Shown here one piece after another: positions 49,304 through 57,728 of a stretch of DNA of 64,000 bases. The stretch is from CAVPEV01 sp963703555. GTDB taxonomy: Bacteria > Actinomycetota > Actinomycetes > Actinomycetales > Cellulomonadaceae. Under the pieces are notes generated by a model. That model was not told where the DNA came from. It saw nothing but the letters and a program-made list of their open reading frames with translations, and did no database searches. The stretch's first letter is position 1; every line of letters begins with the position of its first letter. The translations under genes and the position numbers were made by a program. Where the stretch lies: positions 1 to 64,000 of the forward strand of contig CAVPEV010000038.1 in the NCBI GenBank assembly GCA_963703555.1, written 5' to 3'.

Positions 49304-49321
49304 GAGCCCCCGCGGGGGCTC
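49304..49321 (+). terminator. Perfect palindromic hairpin after the TIM-barrel gene
   Basis: gagcccccgcgggggctc is fully self-complementary (two 9-base arms) and lies 30 bp after the stop of the TIM-barrel gene. No U-run follows. It is a plausible intrinsic terminator for the UPF0261 operon. Confidence 0.5.
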
Positions 49322-49385
49322 ACGAGCCCGACCACCGGCGAGCGAGATCCGTCCCGGCACCATCAGGAAGCAGGACCAGCGCACC

Positions 49386-50389
49386 ATGACGGCTGAACCC
49401 ACGGACCACCCGAGACCGTTCCCAGCATCTGGTGGTGGCGACCCCGCCGGCGCAGCCGCGGGCGTCCCGTCGCGGCTGCGCGACCTGCACCCGGGCTGGT
49501 TCGCCTCGGTGATGGGCACCGCGATCCTGGCGGTGGCCACCTACGACAACCCCGGCAACGTCGCTGCCCTGCGCGGGACGGCCCATGGGCTGGGCACCGG
49601 GCTGGCGGTCGTGGCCTACGTGCTGGGTGCGGTCCCAGCCTGATGGCGGCGTCGGCAGTCACGGCGCTCGTCGCGGCACTGGCGACGCTCGGCGCGGTGC
49701 TCGGCCTGGTGATCGCTGTGGCGTTCGCCTACACGGTGTTCGTCGGCCAGACGGCGCCTGCCTCGGTCAACGGCGGATGGTTCATCCCGCCCGTCGTCAC
49801 CATCATCATCCCGTTGGCCCTGGCGCCGTTGATCCCCCACGCCGGTGCCGGCGGTGCCCGGCTCCTGGTGGTCGCGGGCTGTGCGATCTACGGGATGGGT
49901 TTCCTGCTGTTCCTGCTCACCCTGGGTCTGCTCCACGACCGTCTCGTGCTGCACCCGCTGCCCCCGGCGACGCTGGCGCCCACCGTGTGGGTGGCGTTGG
50001 GTCCGGTCGGGGTCGGGTCGCTGGCACCACTGGCCCTGGCCCGTGCCGCACAGGAGGTCCTCGGCCCGGCCGCACCCGTGGTCGAGATCGTGTCCCGGCT
50101 CCTCGCCACCGCGGTATGGGGGTTCGGGGTCTGGTGGCTGGCGATCGCGGTGGCCCTGCTGGTGCGATACCTGCGCGCCGGGCGTCTCCCGTTCCACCTG
50201 GGCTGGTGGGCGTTCACCTTCCCGCTCGGTGCCTTCACCGTCGCCACGCTGACCCTCGCCCGCGCGTGGCAGGTCCCTGCGCTGGAAGCCCTCGCCGCGC
50301 TCCTGTACCTCGCCCTCGTCGGTTTCTGGGTCGTCGTCGCCACGCGGACGCTGCGTGCCACGCGCTCCGGCCAGGTCTGGCTCCGTTGA
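49386..50389 (+). pseudogene. TDT/SLAC1-family transporter, split by an internal deletion and frameshift
   Basis: Two frames cover one family. 49386-49643 encodes DLHPGWFASVMGTAILAVAT (the first-helix TDT signature) and stops after VVAYVLGAVPA. The second frame opens at 49643 (ATG overlapping the stop) with SAVTALVAALATLGAVLGLV and then has all later helices (VNGGWFIPPVVTIIIPLALA, LGWWAFTFPLGAFTVATLTL). Intact TDT proteins have further helix and loop sequence between these parts, so I infer a frame-changing deletion of roughly 40 codons. TDT proteins carry C4-dicarboxylates, malate, sulfite or tellurite-related anions. Coupled translation of two fragments is possible but unlikely to give a working channel. 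Confidence 0.7.
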
Positions 50390-51726
50390 GCGGCGCCCCG
50401 GCGAACCGTCACGGAGCCGGTGACGTCGAGCGGCCCGTCGCGGGGGGCGTGCCCGGCCCGAGCGAGCCGGACGGGCTCTCAGCAACCGGCTCCTGGTTCG
50501 AGCTGCCCGACGTGGGCGTCGCCCGACGCCGCACGCTCGGGGTCCTCGTCGTCGCCCAGGTGCTCGGGTCCCTGGGGATCGGCGCAGCACCCTCCGTGGG
50601 CGTCCTGCTGGCACAGGAGGTCACCCGGTCCGACTCCTGGGCCGGTGTGGCGCGAGCCTCCACGACGATCGGGGCCGCGCTGCTCGCGCTGCCGCTCGGC
50701 ATGATGGCCGCTCGCCGGGGACGGCGCCGGTCGCTGTCGCTGGCGTGGGCCGTCGCCGCGGCCGGGGCGGCGCTCCTCGTCGTCGCCGCGACGACCACGT
50801 CCGTCGTGCTCCTGGTGGTCGGGATGCTGGCCCTCGGCGCAGGGTCGGCGGCCGGGATGCAGTCACGCTTCGCGGCGACCGACCTGGCCGTCCCGGCCCG
50901 ACGGGCGCGCAGCCTGTCGATGGTGGTCTGGGTCGGGACGGTGGGCGCGGTCCTCGGCCCCAATCTCGGGGTCCCGGGCTCAGCTGTGGAGTCGCAGCTC
51001 GGTCTGGCGCCGCTGTCCGGTGCCTTCGTGATCGGGGCGGTCCTGCTCGGTGTCACCGCGCTCGTCGTCTGGCTGCTCATGCGTCCGGACCCGTTGCTCC
51101 TGGCCGCGCGTCACGTCGCCGCGCAGGCCGCCACCCCGACACCGACCCGGGTGGGCGCCCGCGCGGCGCTGGGCGAGGTTCGCCGGGTGCCCGCCGCCCG
51201 GTTCGCGCTGGTCACCCTCGTGCTGGCGCACGTGGCGATGGTCTCGGTGATGACGATGACGCCGGTCAGCCTCGCGCGGCACGGGCAGACGATCACGGTC
51301 GTGGGCATCACGATCAGCGTGCACGTCCTGGGCATGTACGCCTTCGCGCCGCTGGTGGGTGCTGCCACGGACAGGTACGGTCGCCGGCCCGTCATCCTCA
51401 CCGGCCAGGTCGTCCTGGTCCTCTCGGCGGTCCTCAACGTGGTCGCCGCCGGCTCGACCGCGGCCGTCGTCGCGGGTCTGTTCCTGCTCGGGCTCGGGTG
51501 GTCGATCGTCACGGTGCCGGCTGCGGCGCTGCTGTCGCAGTCCGTCCCCGCACGCTCGCGGCCGTTCGTCCAGGGGTTGGGCGACTCGGCCATGAACGCG
51601 GCGGCGGCCGTGGGCGCGATCGCGTCCGGGCCGGCGATGGCGACGCTCGGCTTCTCGGGTCTTGCTGCCTGTGCCGGGGCACTGGTCCTTCCCGTGCTGT
51701 GGATGGCCCGCCGACGGGTGGGGTGA
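50386..51726 (+). CDS. MFS transporter
   Basis: This 12-helix major-facilitator protein has about 446 residues. Visible elements are LVVAQVLGSLGIGAAPSVGV (helix 1), GMMAARRGRRRSLSLAWAVA (the basic loop 2-3), VVWVGTVGAVLGPNLGVPGS, VGITISVHVLGMYAFAPLVG and AATDRYGRRPVILTG (loop 8-9 with DRxGRR). The frame opens with a TTG that overlaps the stop of the TDT fragment (TTGA). A GTG at 50449 would remove the disordered N-terminal 21 residues and is an alternative. Substrate is unknown, and the gene may once have been co-expressed with the TDT transporter. Confidence 0.83.
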   Translation: MSGAPANRHGAGDVERPVAGGVPGPSEPDGLSATGSWFELPDVGVARRRTLGVLVVAQVLGSLGIGAAPSVGVLLAQEVTRSDSWAGVARASTTIGAALLALPLGMMAARRGRRRSLSLAWAVAAAGAALLVVAATTTSVVLLVVGMLALGAGSAAGMQSRFAATDLAVPARRARSLSMVVWVGTVGAVLGPNLGVPGSAVESQLGLAPLSGAFVIGAVLLGVTALVVWLLMRPDPLLLAARHVAAQAATPTPTRVGARAALGEVRRVPAARFALVTLVLAHVAMVSVMTMTPVSLARHGQTITVVGITISVHVLGMYAFAPLVGAATDRYGRRPVILTGQVVLVLSAVLNVVAAGSTAAVVAGLFLLGLGWSIVTVPAAALLSQSVPARSRPFVQGLGDSAMNAAAAVGAIASGPAMATLGFSGLAACAGALVLPVLWMARRRVG

Positions 51727-51867
51727 CCACCGGCGCCTGCACTCGACCTTCGCCATGGTCACCGCCGTCGTAGCCGGAGCGGCCCGGCACGCTTCGCCCC
51801 CTGCCCCGAGACCGGAGCCGCAGCGCGTCCGAGAGCGGCACGCGACGCGTGGCGGATCGGCCTGCGC

Positions 51868-52602
51868 TCAGCCGGTCAGGCGCCAGGCGAGCAGGCCGAA
51901 GAGCACGCCGAGGCTGTTGGTGGCCCAGTGCATGCCGGCACTGGCCAGCACGCTGCCGCTGCGGCGGCGCAGCTCACCGGCCACCACCCCACCCAACGCC
52001 GTGAATACGACGATCCCCGCGACGACCAGCACGTTCGCGGCGGGGCCGGCGCCTCGCACGGCGTCTCCGACACCGTGGTTGGCCGAGGCGACGTGCAGTG
52101 ACGGCAAGATGTGCCACAGCCCGAACAGGGCCGATGACGTGACCAGCACTCGCCACGTCGTGGCGTGCCGCGCCAACATGCCCCAGAGCACCGAGCGGAA
52201 CGCGACCTCCTCGAGCAGGATCGTGCCGACCGGGATGATCGCGAACGCCGAGACCAGCGCACCGTGCACACCGAGGTGGTAGCGCGCGTCCAGGAACGCG
52301 GTGCGGGTCGCCGGCACGAACACCCCGACCAGGTACACGGCGGCCACCAGTGCGATGGCGCCGAGCCCCCACCGCATCCCGGACCGGAGCCGGTTCCGGT
52401 GCAGGCCGAGCTGCGACCAGCTCAACCCGCTCCAGCGGGCGAACGCGAGCAGCGCCACGGCCGCCACCGGACCCAGCCACAGTGCGTTGTGCAGCAGGTG
52501 CTCAGCGAGGTTCACCGTCACCAGCGCGACCACCACGAGCCCGGTCGCAACCATGGCGGGGACCCGCGCCCGCGGCGAGCTCTCGGCTGCGACGAGGGTC
52601 AT
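51868..52602 (-). CDS. CPBP-family intramembrane metalloprotease
   Basis: This 244-residue membrane protein begins MTLVAAESSPRARVPAMVAT. Its CPBP/Abi signature is ILLEEVAFRSVLWGML with E131-E132 and R136, then FGLWHILPSLH with H164, and a final HWATNSLGV. These residues form the metal site of type II CAAX-protease-like proteins. Eight or so helices are evident. Bacterial members are implicated in protein maturation, stress or bacteriocin self-immunity, but no substrate candidate is encoded next to it. I set the start at 52602 because the longer frame has a non-hydrophobic, unrelated extension. Confidence 0.87.
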   Translation of the reverse strand: MTLVAAESSPRARVPAMVATGLVVVALVTVNLAEHLLHNALWLGPVAAVALLAFARWSGLSWSQLGLHRNRLRSGMRWGLGAIALVAAVYLVGVFVPATRTAFLDARYHLGVHGALVSAFAIIPVGTILLEEVAFRSVLWGMLARHATTWRVLVTSSALFGLWHILPSLHVASANHGVGDAVRGAGPAANVLVVAGIVVFTALGGVVAGELRRRSGSVLASAGMHWATNSLGVLFGLLAWRLTG

Positions 52603-52840
52603 GCGATGTCGGTGCGACTCTCGCGGGCGTGCATCGCCCCAGTGTGTCAGCCGGCAGCCGTCGGGCTCGCCCCCCAACGGTGTGGGTGTTGTGTGGGGCC
52701 CGCAGGGATTCGGGTCCGACACGTGGAGCAAGGGGTGATCGCAAGCCCGTCGGGGCGCGGCCTCGGTGCTGGCGTCATGGTCCTCGCCCAGCATCGTGAA
52801 GGTCCCGGACCCGGGCGCGAGCAGGGTGGAGCGTCACCGG

Positions 52841-53545
52841 TCAGCCACCGAACGCCACCAGGTGGCGCCCGGACCCCGCGAGCAGGTTGGCGTACACCTG
52901 CAGCACGTCGGGGGCGGTGACGCCGACGACCGCGGACTGCAGGTCCGCAACGTCGGTCGACTCAACGGTACGCGCTGCCTGGAAGGCGGCTTCGACGCCG
53001 GCCGAGCCGTCAGCCAGCAGCGTGTCGTAGAGGTCCTGGGTCGCGGCTGTCGCGAACGTCCCCGCGGCGAGCCCCGCGGTCGGGTCCGCGATGGCGTACC
53101 GCTCGAGGATGATGCGGACCTGCGCGAGATGCTGGGTCTCGGCGTCCGCGATCCGGGTGAACGGTGGCGTGCCGTACTGGTCGGCGAAAGCGACGTACAG
53201 GTCGTGTGCCAGCTTCTCCTCCTCGGCGAGTGCGGCGACCACGGCCGTCTGGGAGTCGGTCAACGTACCACTGGCCACGTCGGTGAGGTCGGCGTGCACT
53301 CGGGTGCCCATCCCGGCACCGCGGACCTGGCCGCCGATGCCGGGACCATTGCGGCCCGCGCGGGGGTCCGAGCCGACACCGGTGTCGTGGCACGTGCCGG
53401 CCTGCTGTGCGCTCTGCCGGTAGCTGCGGACCTGATCGGGCCCGGTGCCGCCGGCCTGCGCGCGGGCCAGCGCGGGCGAGGCGAGCAGTGTGGTGGCGAC
53501 GACCCCGGTCGCGATCGCCGTGGCGACGCGAGTCCTGGTACGCAT
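52841..53545 (-). CDS. Secreted DUF2202 ferritin-like protein
   Basis: The 234-residue protein has a clear signal peptide (MRTRTRVATAIATGVVATTL, cleavage likely after ALARA near residue 29) and a strong Shine-Dalgarno (gaaggag). The DUF2202 domain covers the C-terminal 140 residues: LTDSQTAVVAALAEEEKLAH, DLYVAFADQYGTPPFTRIAD, AETQHLAQVRIIL. The EEE..H and AE.QH motifs are the di-metal ligands expected of this ferritin-like four-helix family. A role in metal or oxidant handling outside the cell is inferred. It is divergent from the two-component system at 53709, which may control it. Confidence 0.88.
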   Translation of the reverse strand: MRTRTRVATAIATGVVATTLLASPALARAQAGGTGPDQVRSYRQSAQQAGTCHDTGVGSDPRAGRNGPGIGGQVRGAGMGTRVHADLTDVASGTLTDSQTAVVAALAEEEKLAHDLYVAFADQYGTPPFTRIADAETQHLAQVRIILERYAIADPTAGLAAGTFATAATQDLYDTLLADGSAGVEAAFQAARTVESTDVADLQSAVVGVTAPDVLQVYANLLAGSGRHLVAFGG

Positions 53546-53708
53546 GGGAGGCTCCTTCGTTGGTCTGTTCGGGTGTACGACCTCACGGTGCGGCGGGCGT
53601 CTGGAGGTCACTCGGGACCGGTGTGGAGACGGCGTGGAGTTTGCCGGCGAGGAGGGGACGCGGTGCGGACCGGAGGGCTCGATCGCGTCCGACCCGCAAG
53701 GATGAGGC

Positions 53709-54404
53709 ATGCCCACGGTGCTGGTCGTCGAGGATGAGCGCGACATCCGCGAGGTGCTGCGCCGGTACCTCGAGCGCGCCGGCCTGTCGGTGCTCACCAC
53801 AGGCACCGGGGCCGAAGCGGTCCGACTGCTCACGGCGGCGCCGCCGGACCTGGTCGTGCTCGATCTGGGTCTGCCCGATGTCGACGGGACCGACGTGCTC
53901 CGTGAGATCAGCGCAGCCGGGCACCCGCCCGTCCTCGTCCTGACGGCTCGCAGCACGGTTGATGACCGCATCCGTGGCCTGCAGCTCGGCGCGGACGACT
54001 ACGTCACCAAACCGTTCAGCCCCGCCGAGGTCGTGCTGCGCGTCCAAGCAGTGCTGAACCGGACCGGTGGGACGGCCGCCGCAGGGGGCCCGGCGACGTA
54101 CGGTGAGGGCAGGCTGCGCATCGACGAGCCTCGGCACGAGGCGTGGTTGGGCGGTCGCACGCTGGACCTGACCCCGACCGAGTGGGGGCTGCTGGTCGCC
54201 CTGGCGGCGGCTCCGGAGCGGGTGTTCTCCCGCTACGAGCTGGTCAACCGGGTGCGGGGCTACGAGTACGCAGGGTACGAACGGACCATCGACTCCCACG
54301 TGAAGAACCTGCGGCACAAGCTCGGCCCGGACGGGGCCGACGTCGTGGAGACGGTGCTCGGCATCGGCTACCGGCTGCGCCTGCGCCGGGATGATCCTCG
54401 ATGA
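53709..54404 (+). CDS. OmpR/PhoB-family response regulator
   Basis: This 231-residue protein has an N-terminal receiver domain (TVLVVEDERDIREVLRRYLE, phosphoacceptor D52 in LVVLDLGLPDVDG, conserved Lys in GADDYVTKPFSPAEV). Its C-terminal winged helix (RTLDLTPTEWGLLVALAAAP, VFSRYELVNRVRGYEYAGYE, RTIDSHVKNLRHKLG) binds DNA. It is phosphorylated by the histidine kinase encoded next, whose start overlaps its stop (ATGA). The neighbouring divergent DUF2202 gene and its own promoter are the likely targets. Confidence 0.95.
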   Translation: MPTVLVVEDERDIREVLRRYLERAGLSVLTTGTGAEAVRLLTAAPPDLVVLDLGLPDVDGTDVLREISAAGHPPVLVLTARSTVDDRIRGLQLGADDYVTKPFSPAEVVLRVQAVLNRTGGTAAAGGPATYGEGRLRIDEPRHEAWLGGRTLDLTPTEWGLLVALAAAPERVFSRYELVNRVRGYEYAGYERTIDSHVKNLRHKLGPDGADVVETVLGIGYRLRLRRDDPR

Positions 54405-55768
54405 GCGTCGCGCGCTCTGGGCTCGGCCCGCTCGGCCGGCGGATGCTGCTCGCGTTCGTCCTGGTCGCCGTGTCCTCGGTGGCCATGCTGACGGTCGCGG
54501 CGCTGGTCGGTGCCGGGCGCGGCATCGAGGTCTCCCAGAAGGCGGACCGTCAGCAGGCGACGCTGGCCGCCGCGACCGCGGCGGCAGGCGCCTACCGGCA
54601 GGCCGGTGGCTGGGCCGGGGCAGACCTCAGCCGCGCCGGTGCGATCGCCGAGGCCGCCGGGGCCCGCTTGGTCGTCCTCGACCGGTCGGGGGTCTCGGTC
54701 GGCGGGCGCTCCGGTGGGCCGTCAGGACAGGGCAAGGGCCCCGGGCCGGCCGGTGGCGCGGGGGTGTTCGAGGCTCCCGTGGCCGTGACCGGCGACGCGG
54801 TCGGCACGGTGCATCTCGTCTTCCCGGCGGCGACCGACACCGGTGCGCGCGACGTGGCGTGGGCGTGGATCGCGGCCGCCGCCGTGGTCGCTCTGTTGGT
54901 CGCGGTGCTCGCGAGCTGGGCGGTCACCCGACGGCTCACGCGTCCGATCGACGCCATGACGGCCGCCGCGAGGGCGTTCGCGGCGGGGGACCGCGGTGCC
55001 CGCGCGGGCGTGACGGGACCCGGCGAGATCGGCGAGCTGGCGCGCGCCTTCGACTCGATGGCGGAGACTGTCGCCCGCTCGGAGCGGGACCGGCGCAGCC
55101 TCACTGCCGACGTCGCCCACGAGCTGCGCACCCCGCTCGCGGCCCTGCAGGCCGGGCTCGAAGAGCTGCGCGACGGGCTGGTCGAGCCGAGCCCGCACGG
55201 GCTTGCGAGCCTGCACGACCAGTCGCTGCGGCTCGGGCGCGTGGTGAGCGACCTGGCGGAGCTGTCGGCCGCCGAGTCGAGCGGTGGGTCAGTGGCGCGG
55301 GTCGAGGTCGACCTGGCGCAGGTCGCGCGCGACGAGCTGGCCGTGCGTGATCCCCAGCTGCGCGCTGCGGGGCTCGTGGTGGACGACCGGCTCGACGGAC
55401 CCGTTCTGGTCCGGGGGGACTCCGACCGCCTGCACCAGGTGGTGGGGAACCTGCTGGCCAACGCGGCGCGATACTGCCATCCGGGCGACCGGGTGGGGAT
55501 CGCGGTGCGGCCGGAGAGCGATCTGGCGGTCCTGGAGGTGCTCGACTCCGGACCGGGCATTGCTGCGGATGAGCTGCCCCACGTCTTCGAGCGGTTGTGG
55601 CGTGGCCGGGCAGCCCAGGGGGTGGCCGGCTCGGGGATCGGTCTCGCGGTCGCCCGGGAGATCGTCATGGCCCACGGCGGCACGATCGAGGCGGCTTCGC
55701 ACGAGGGTGCCGGCACGACCATCACGATCCGGCTGCCCCGCAGGCCGGCATCGGCGCACGAGTCCTGA
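54401..55768 (+). CDS. Sensor histidine kinase
   Basis: This 455-residue membrane kinase has helix 1 (MLLAFVLVAVSSVAMLTVAA), an external sensor segment of about 110 residues rich in Ala and Gly (with SVGGRSGGPSGQGKGPGPAG), and helix 2 (VAWAWIAAAAVVALLVAVLA). A HAMP linker follows (SWAVTRRLTRPIDAMTAAAR). The HisKA domain has H240 in TADVAHELRTPLAALQ, and the ATPase domain shows VVGNLLANAARYC, LDSGPGIAADELPHVFERLW and GSGIGLAVAREIV. The signal is unknown. Its 3' end overlaps the convergent DsrE-like gene by 47 bp. Confidence 0.94.
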   Translation: MSVARSGLGPLGRRMLLAFVLVAVSSVAMLTVAALVGAGRGIEVSQKADRQQATLAAATAAAGAYRQAGGWAGADLSRAGAIAEAAGARLVVLDRSGVSVGGRSGGPSGQGKGPGPAGGAGVFEAPVAVTGDAVGTVHLVFPAATDTGARDVAWAWIAAAAVVALLVAVLASWAVTRRLTRPIDAMTAAARAFAAGDRGARAGVTGPGEIGELARAFDSMAETVARSERDRRSLTADVAHELRTPLAALQAGLEELRDGLVEPSPHGLASLHDQSLRLGRVVSDLAELSAAESSGGSVARVEVDLAQVARDELAVRDPQLRAAGLVVDDRLDGPVLVRGDSDRLHQVVGNLLANAARYCHPGDRVGIAVRPESDLAVLEVLDSGPGIAADELPHVFERLWRGRAAQGVAGSGIGLAVAREIVMAHGGTIEAASHEGAGTTITIRLPRRPASAHES

Positions 55769-56162
55769 CGGCGTCCGCGAACGCCGTCAGCCGCACGTGG
55801 GGCACGCCGTGCGGAGCCCGTCCGGGCCGCAGGTACGCCGAGCCCTGTCCCTGCCGGGCGACGAGGTGCCCGACGCCGGAGGGGACGACGACCGCGCCGG
55901 GCACCAGGTCGTCGTCCGTGAGCTGGTGCGACCGCTTGGAGTTGCGGCATACGACGAGCGTGCTGCCGGAGTCCAACGCTTCGGCCAGGGCGTCCGCCGT
56001 GACCCGGCCGAGGCGGGCGACGGCGATCGCCTCGGCGTGCACCACGATCTCGATCGGGGTTCCGGGAGCGACCTCGGGCAGCAGGTTGACCGCGCCGCGG
56101 AGGACCGCGCGGTGCTTGTCCGGGGACGCCTGGGTCAGGTGCAGGACGACACCGGTGCGCAT
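55722..56162 (-). CDS. DsrE-like sulfur-relay family protein
   Basis: This 146-residue protein begins MRTGVVLHLTQASPDKHRAV and continues GAVNLLPEVAPGTPIEIVVH, TLVVCRNSKRSHQLTDDDLV and PGAVVVPSGVGHLVARQGQG. The pattern fits the DsrE/DsrF-like (COG1416) family, whose members can carry sulfur on a Cys; here the candidate is the Cys in VVCRNS. It follows a CPVCN membrane-protein gene in the same operon, downstream of a CsoR/CstR-type palindrome. A role in persulfide or reduced-sulfur handling is inferred from this context. Confidence 0.75.
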   Translation of the reverse strand: MRTGVVLHLTQASPDKHRAVLRGAVNLLPEVAPGTPIEIVVHAEAIAVARLGRVTADALAEALDSGSTLVVCRNSKRSHQLTDDDLVPGAVVVPSGVGHLVARQGQGSAYLRPGRAPHGVPHVRLTAFADAVRTRAPMPACGAAGS

Positions 56163-56181
56163 CGGCGGACTCCCCTCGGGG

Positions 56182-56736
56182 TCAGGGCGTGGTCAACTGT
56201 CGGTCACGGGCGACCTGCGGCGTCGTGCACAGGAGCTGTCCGCGCAGGCGCACCAGGAGGGCGCCCGCGGTCGTGGCGAGGGCCGCTGCCGCGAGGAAGG
56301 GCTGCGCGGGGGCGAACCAGGTGATCGCCCCCGAGTACCCGAGCGCGAGCAGGGCGATCTTGTTGCACACCGGGCAGCCGACGGCGAACCAGGCCAGGAC
56401 GCCGCCGACCATGCCAAGACGGCTCGGCGCACCACCCGCGTCGTCGGCTCTCGTCGGGTCGACCTCATCGCGGGCACGCCGGACATAGGTCGCCGCCAGC
56501 ATCCCGGTGAGGATCGACGAGGCGATCCATACGGGGAAGTTCCAGGCCTGCACCGGGACCTGGCGAGCGAACACCGGGTTGGGGATGAGCACTGTCGGGA
56601 CGCCGATCAGCAGGGCGAACGCGACGGAGAAGCCGGCCGCTGCCCGGCGCTGCCGGGCCGTCCAACCGCGCAGCGCGAGGACGCCAGCCTCCAGGGTCCG
56701 CCTGGGTTCGGTCGGCGTGGTGGTGACCGGGAGCAT
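56182..56736 (-). CDS. Membrane protein with CPVCN motif, first gene of CstR-type operon
   Basis: This 184-residue protein has four hydrophobic helices (for example AAAGFSVAFALLIGVPTVLI and GMVGGVLAWFAVGCPVCNKI). A di-cysteine CPVC motif sits inside or at the end of the third helix, and an external loop reads NPVFARQVPVQAWNFPVWIA. I do not recognise a named family. The paired membrane cysteines suggest redox or sulfur chemistry, or metal binding. It starts at 56736 after the ribosome-binding site ggagg, about 100 bp downstream of the palindrome at 56838-56853. The DsrE-like gene lies 19 bp downstream of its stop. Confidence 0.65.
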   Translation of the reverse strand: MLPVTTTPTEPRRTLEAGVLALRGWTARQRRAAAGFSVAFALLIGVPTVLIPNPVFARQVPVQAWNFPVWIASSILTGMLAATYVRRARDEVDPTRADDAGGAPSRLGMVGGVLAWFAVGCPVCNKIALLALGYSGAITWFAPAQPFLAAAALATTAGALLVRLRGQLLCTTPQVARDRQLTTP

Positions 56737-56837
56737 GCATCCTCCGAAGCGGTGAGACGGGACGTGCTCACGGGGACCGAGCCACCTGGCAGACCGTCTG
56801 CGGCAGGGTGTGAGCTGTCGTCGGTTGGCCGGACGAT

Positions 56838-56853
56838 ATACCCCGTGGGGTAT
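56838..56853 (-). promoter_or_regulatory. CsoR/CstR-type operator upstream of the CPVCN-DsrE operon
   Basis: ataccccgtggggtat is a near-perfect palindrome: 7-base arms atacccc and ggggtat around a 2-base centre. It matches the operators bound by CsoR-family repressors (Cu-sensing CsoR and persulfide-sensing CstR). It sits about 100 bp upstream of the start at 56736. A sister site with identical arms occurs at 61814-61829. Because the linked genes are sulfur-related, a CstR-like sensor is the better guess, but no CsoR-family gene lies in the window. Confidence 0.7.
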
Positions 56854-57008
56854 GTGCGGATCTGCGGGGAGCCGGATGATCCCTGAGTCGTCGGTGCGCG
56901 TTCCTGGGGACGTGCCCCCACCGGCACGGTGGGTCCGAGGGCAGCTCCCGCATCGACCCGGGACGGTGTGGACCGGGCCTGGGTGCAGGGGGGCGCGCAC
57001 GCCCGTGC

Positions 57009-57728
57009 TCACCGACCGCCTGTCGACCGGTCGGCGATCCTCAGCAGCGCGCGCAGCTCCCCGGCCACCTGACGGGTCACGTCCGAGGGCGGCGCTCCGG
57101 TCTCGACCACCATCCAGGTCGCCGTGACGGTGATCGTCGGGCGGTTCCAGGGCAGGTGCAGCACGGGGGTCCGGCGGCCCAGGGGCCAGGCGGTGTCCGT
57201 GTTCCTCATCGCGGTGAGGAGGATGGGCGTCCCGTGCGGTGAGCTCATGGCGCCGATGCCACCCCGCAACTCGCCGAGGCCGTCGACCCGGTGCTGGGGA
57301 GTGACGATCCTGCCCTCCGGGGCGATGGTGACGGCCCCGCCGTGGTGGAGGACCTCGTGGACGTCCCGGAGGGTGGCGGCAGCCCCACGGCCTCGGCCTG
57401 CCGGGATGGCGCCGATCAGCCTCAGTGCCCGGCCAAGGACCGGCCAGGTGAAGAAGTCCCCCCGCATGACCGTATGCGGGTACACGCCCCACTGCCGGCA
57501 GGCGAGGGTGCTCACGAAGAAGTCCAGCATGCTGCGGTGGTTCATCGCGATGATCACCCCCAGGCCGTCGGCGACCTGGACCTGCGCGGGCCCGACCTTG
57601 ACCTTGGCGATGACGAGCAGCCCCAGGCGGGTGACCAGCGCACAGGTCGCGAAGGCGGCCCGGTGGGTGGCGGACGCCTGCTGCGCGACCCGGTCCGCGG
57701 TGCGCGCCGTGCCGGGTGCGCCGCTCAT
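57009..57728 (-). CDS. PlsC-like lysophospholipid acyltransferase
   Basis: This 239-residue acyltransferase has the HX4D motif in AMNHRSMLDFF (H64, D69) and TVMRGDFFTWPVLGRALRLI. The acceptor-binding GGAVTIAPEGRIV holds EGxR, and GIGAMSSPHGTPILLTAM follows. These belong to the 1-acylglycerol-phosphate acyltransferase superfamily, acting on acyl-CoA or acyl-ACP at the inner face of the membrane. The start ATG overlaps the stop of the patatin gene (ATGA). Together with that gene it could recycle acyl chains, with the lipase releasing lysolipids and PlsC re-acylating them. Confidence 0.86.
   Translation of the reverse strand: MSGAPGTARTADRVAQQASATHRAAFATCALVTRLGLLVIAKVKVGPAQVQVADGLGVIIAMNHRSMLDFFVSTLACRQWGVYPHTVMRGDFFTWPVLGRALRLIGAIPAGRGRGAAATLRDVHEVLHHGGAVTIAPEGRIVTPQHRVDGLGELRGGIGAMSSPHGTPILLTAMRNTDTAWPLGRRTPVLHLPWNRPTITVTATWMVVETGAPPSDVTRQVAGELRALLRIADRSTGGR

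Noticed and set aside
49386..50389. A genuine two-subunit TDT transporter made by coupled translation.
   Set aside because: Known family members are single chains, and the junction appears to lack helix and loop sequence; a deletion is simpler, although I cannot exclude coupling.
56182..56736. A copper-efflux interpretation for the CsoR-type operator (CopZ/CopA-like target).
   Set aside because: No metal-binding domain, P-type ATPase or chaperone motif is present in the linked genes; DsrE-like and rhodanese proteins point to sulfur instead, although copper sensing is not excluded.
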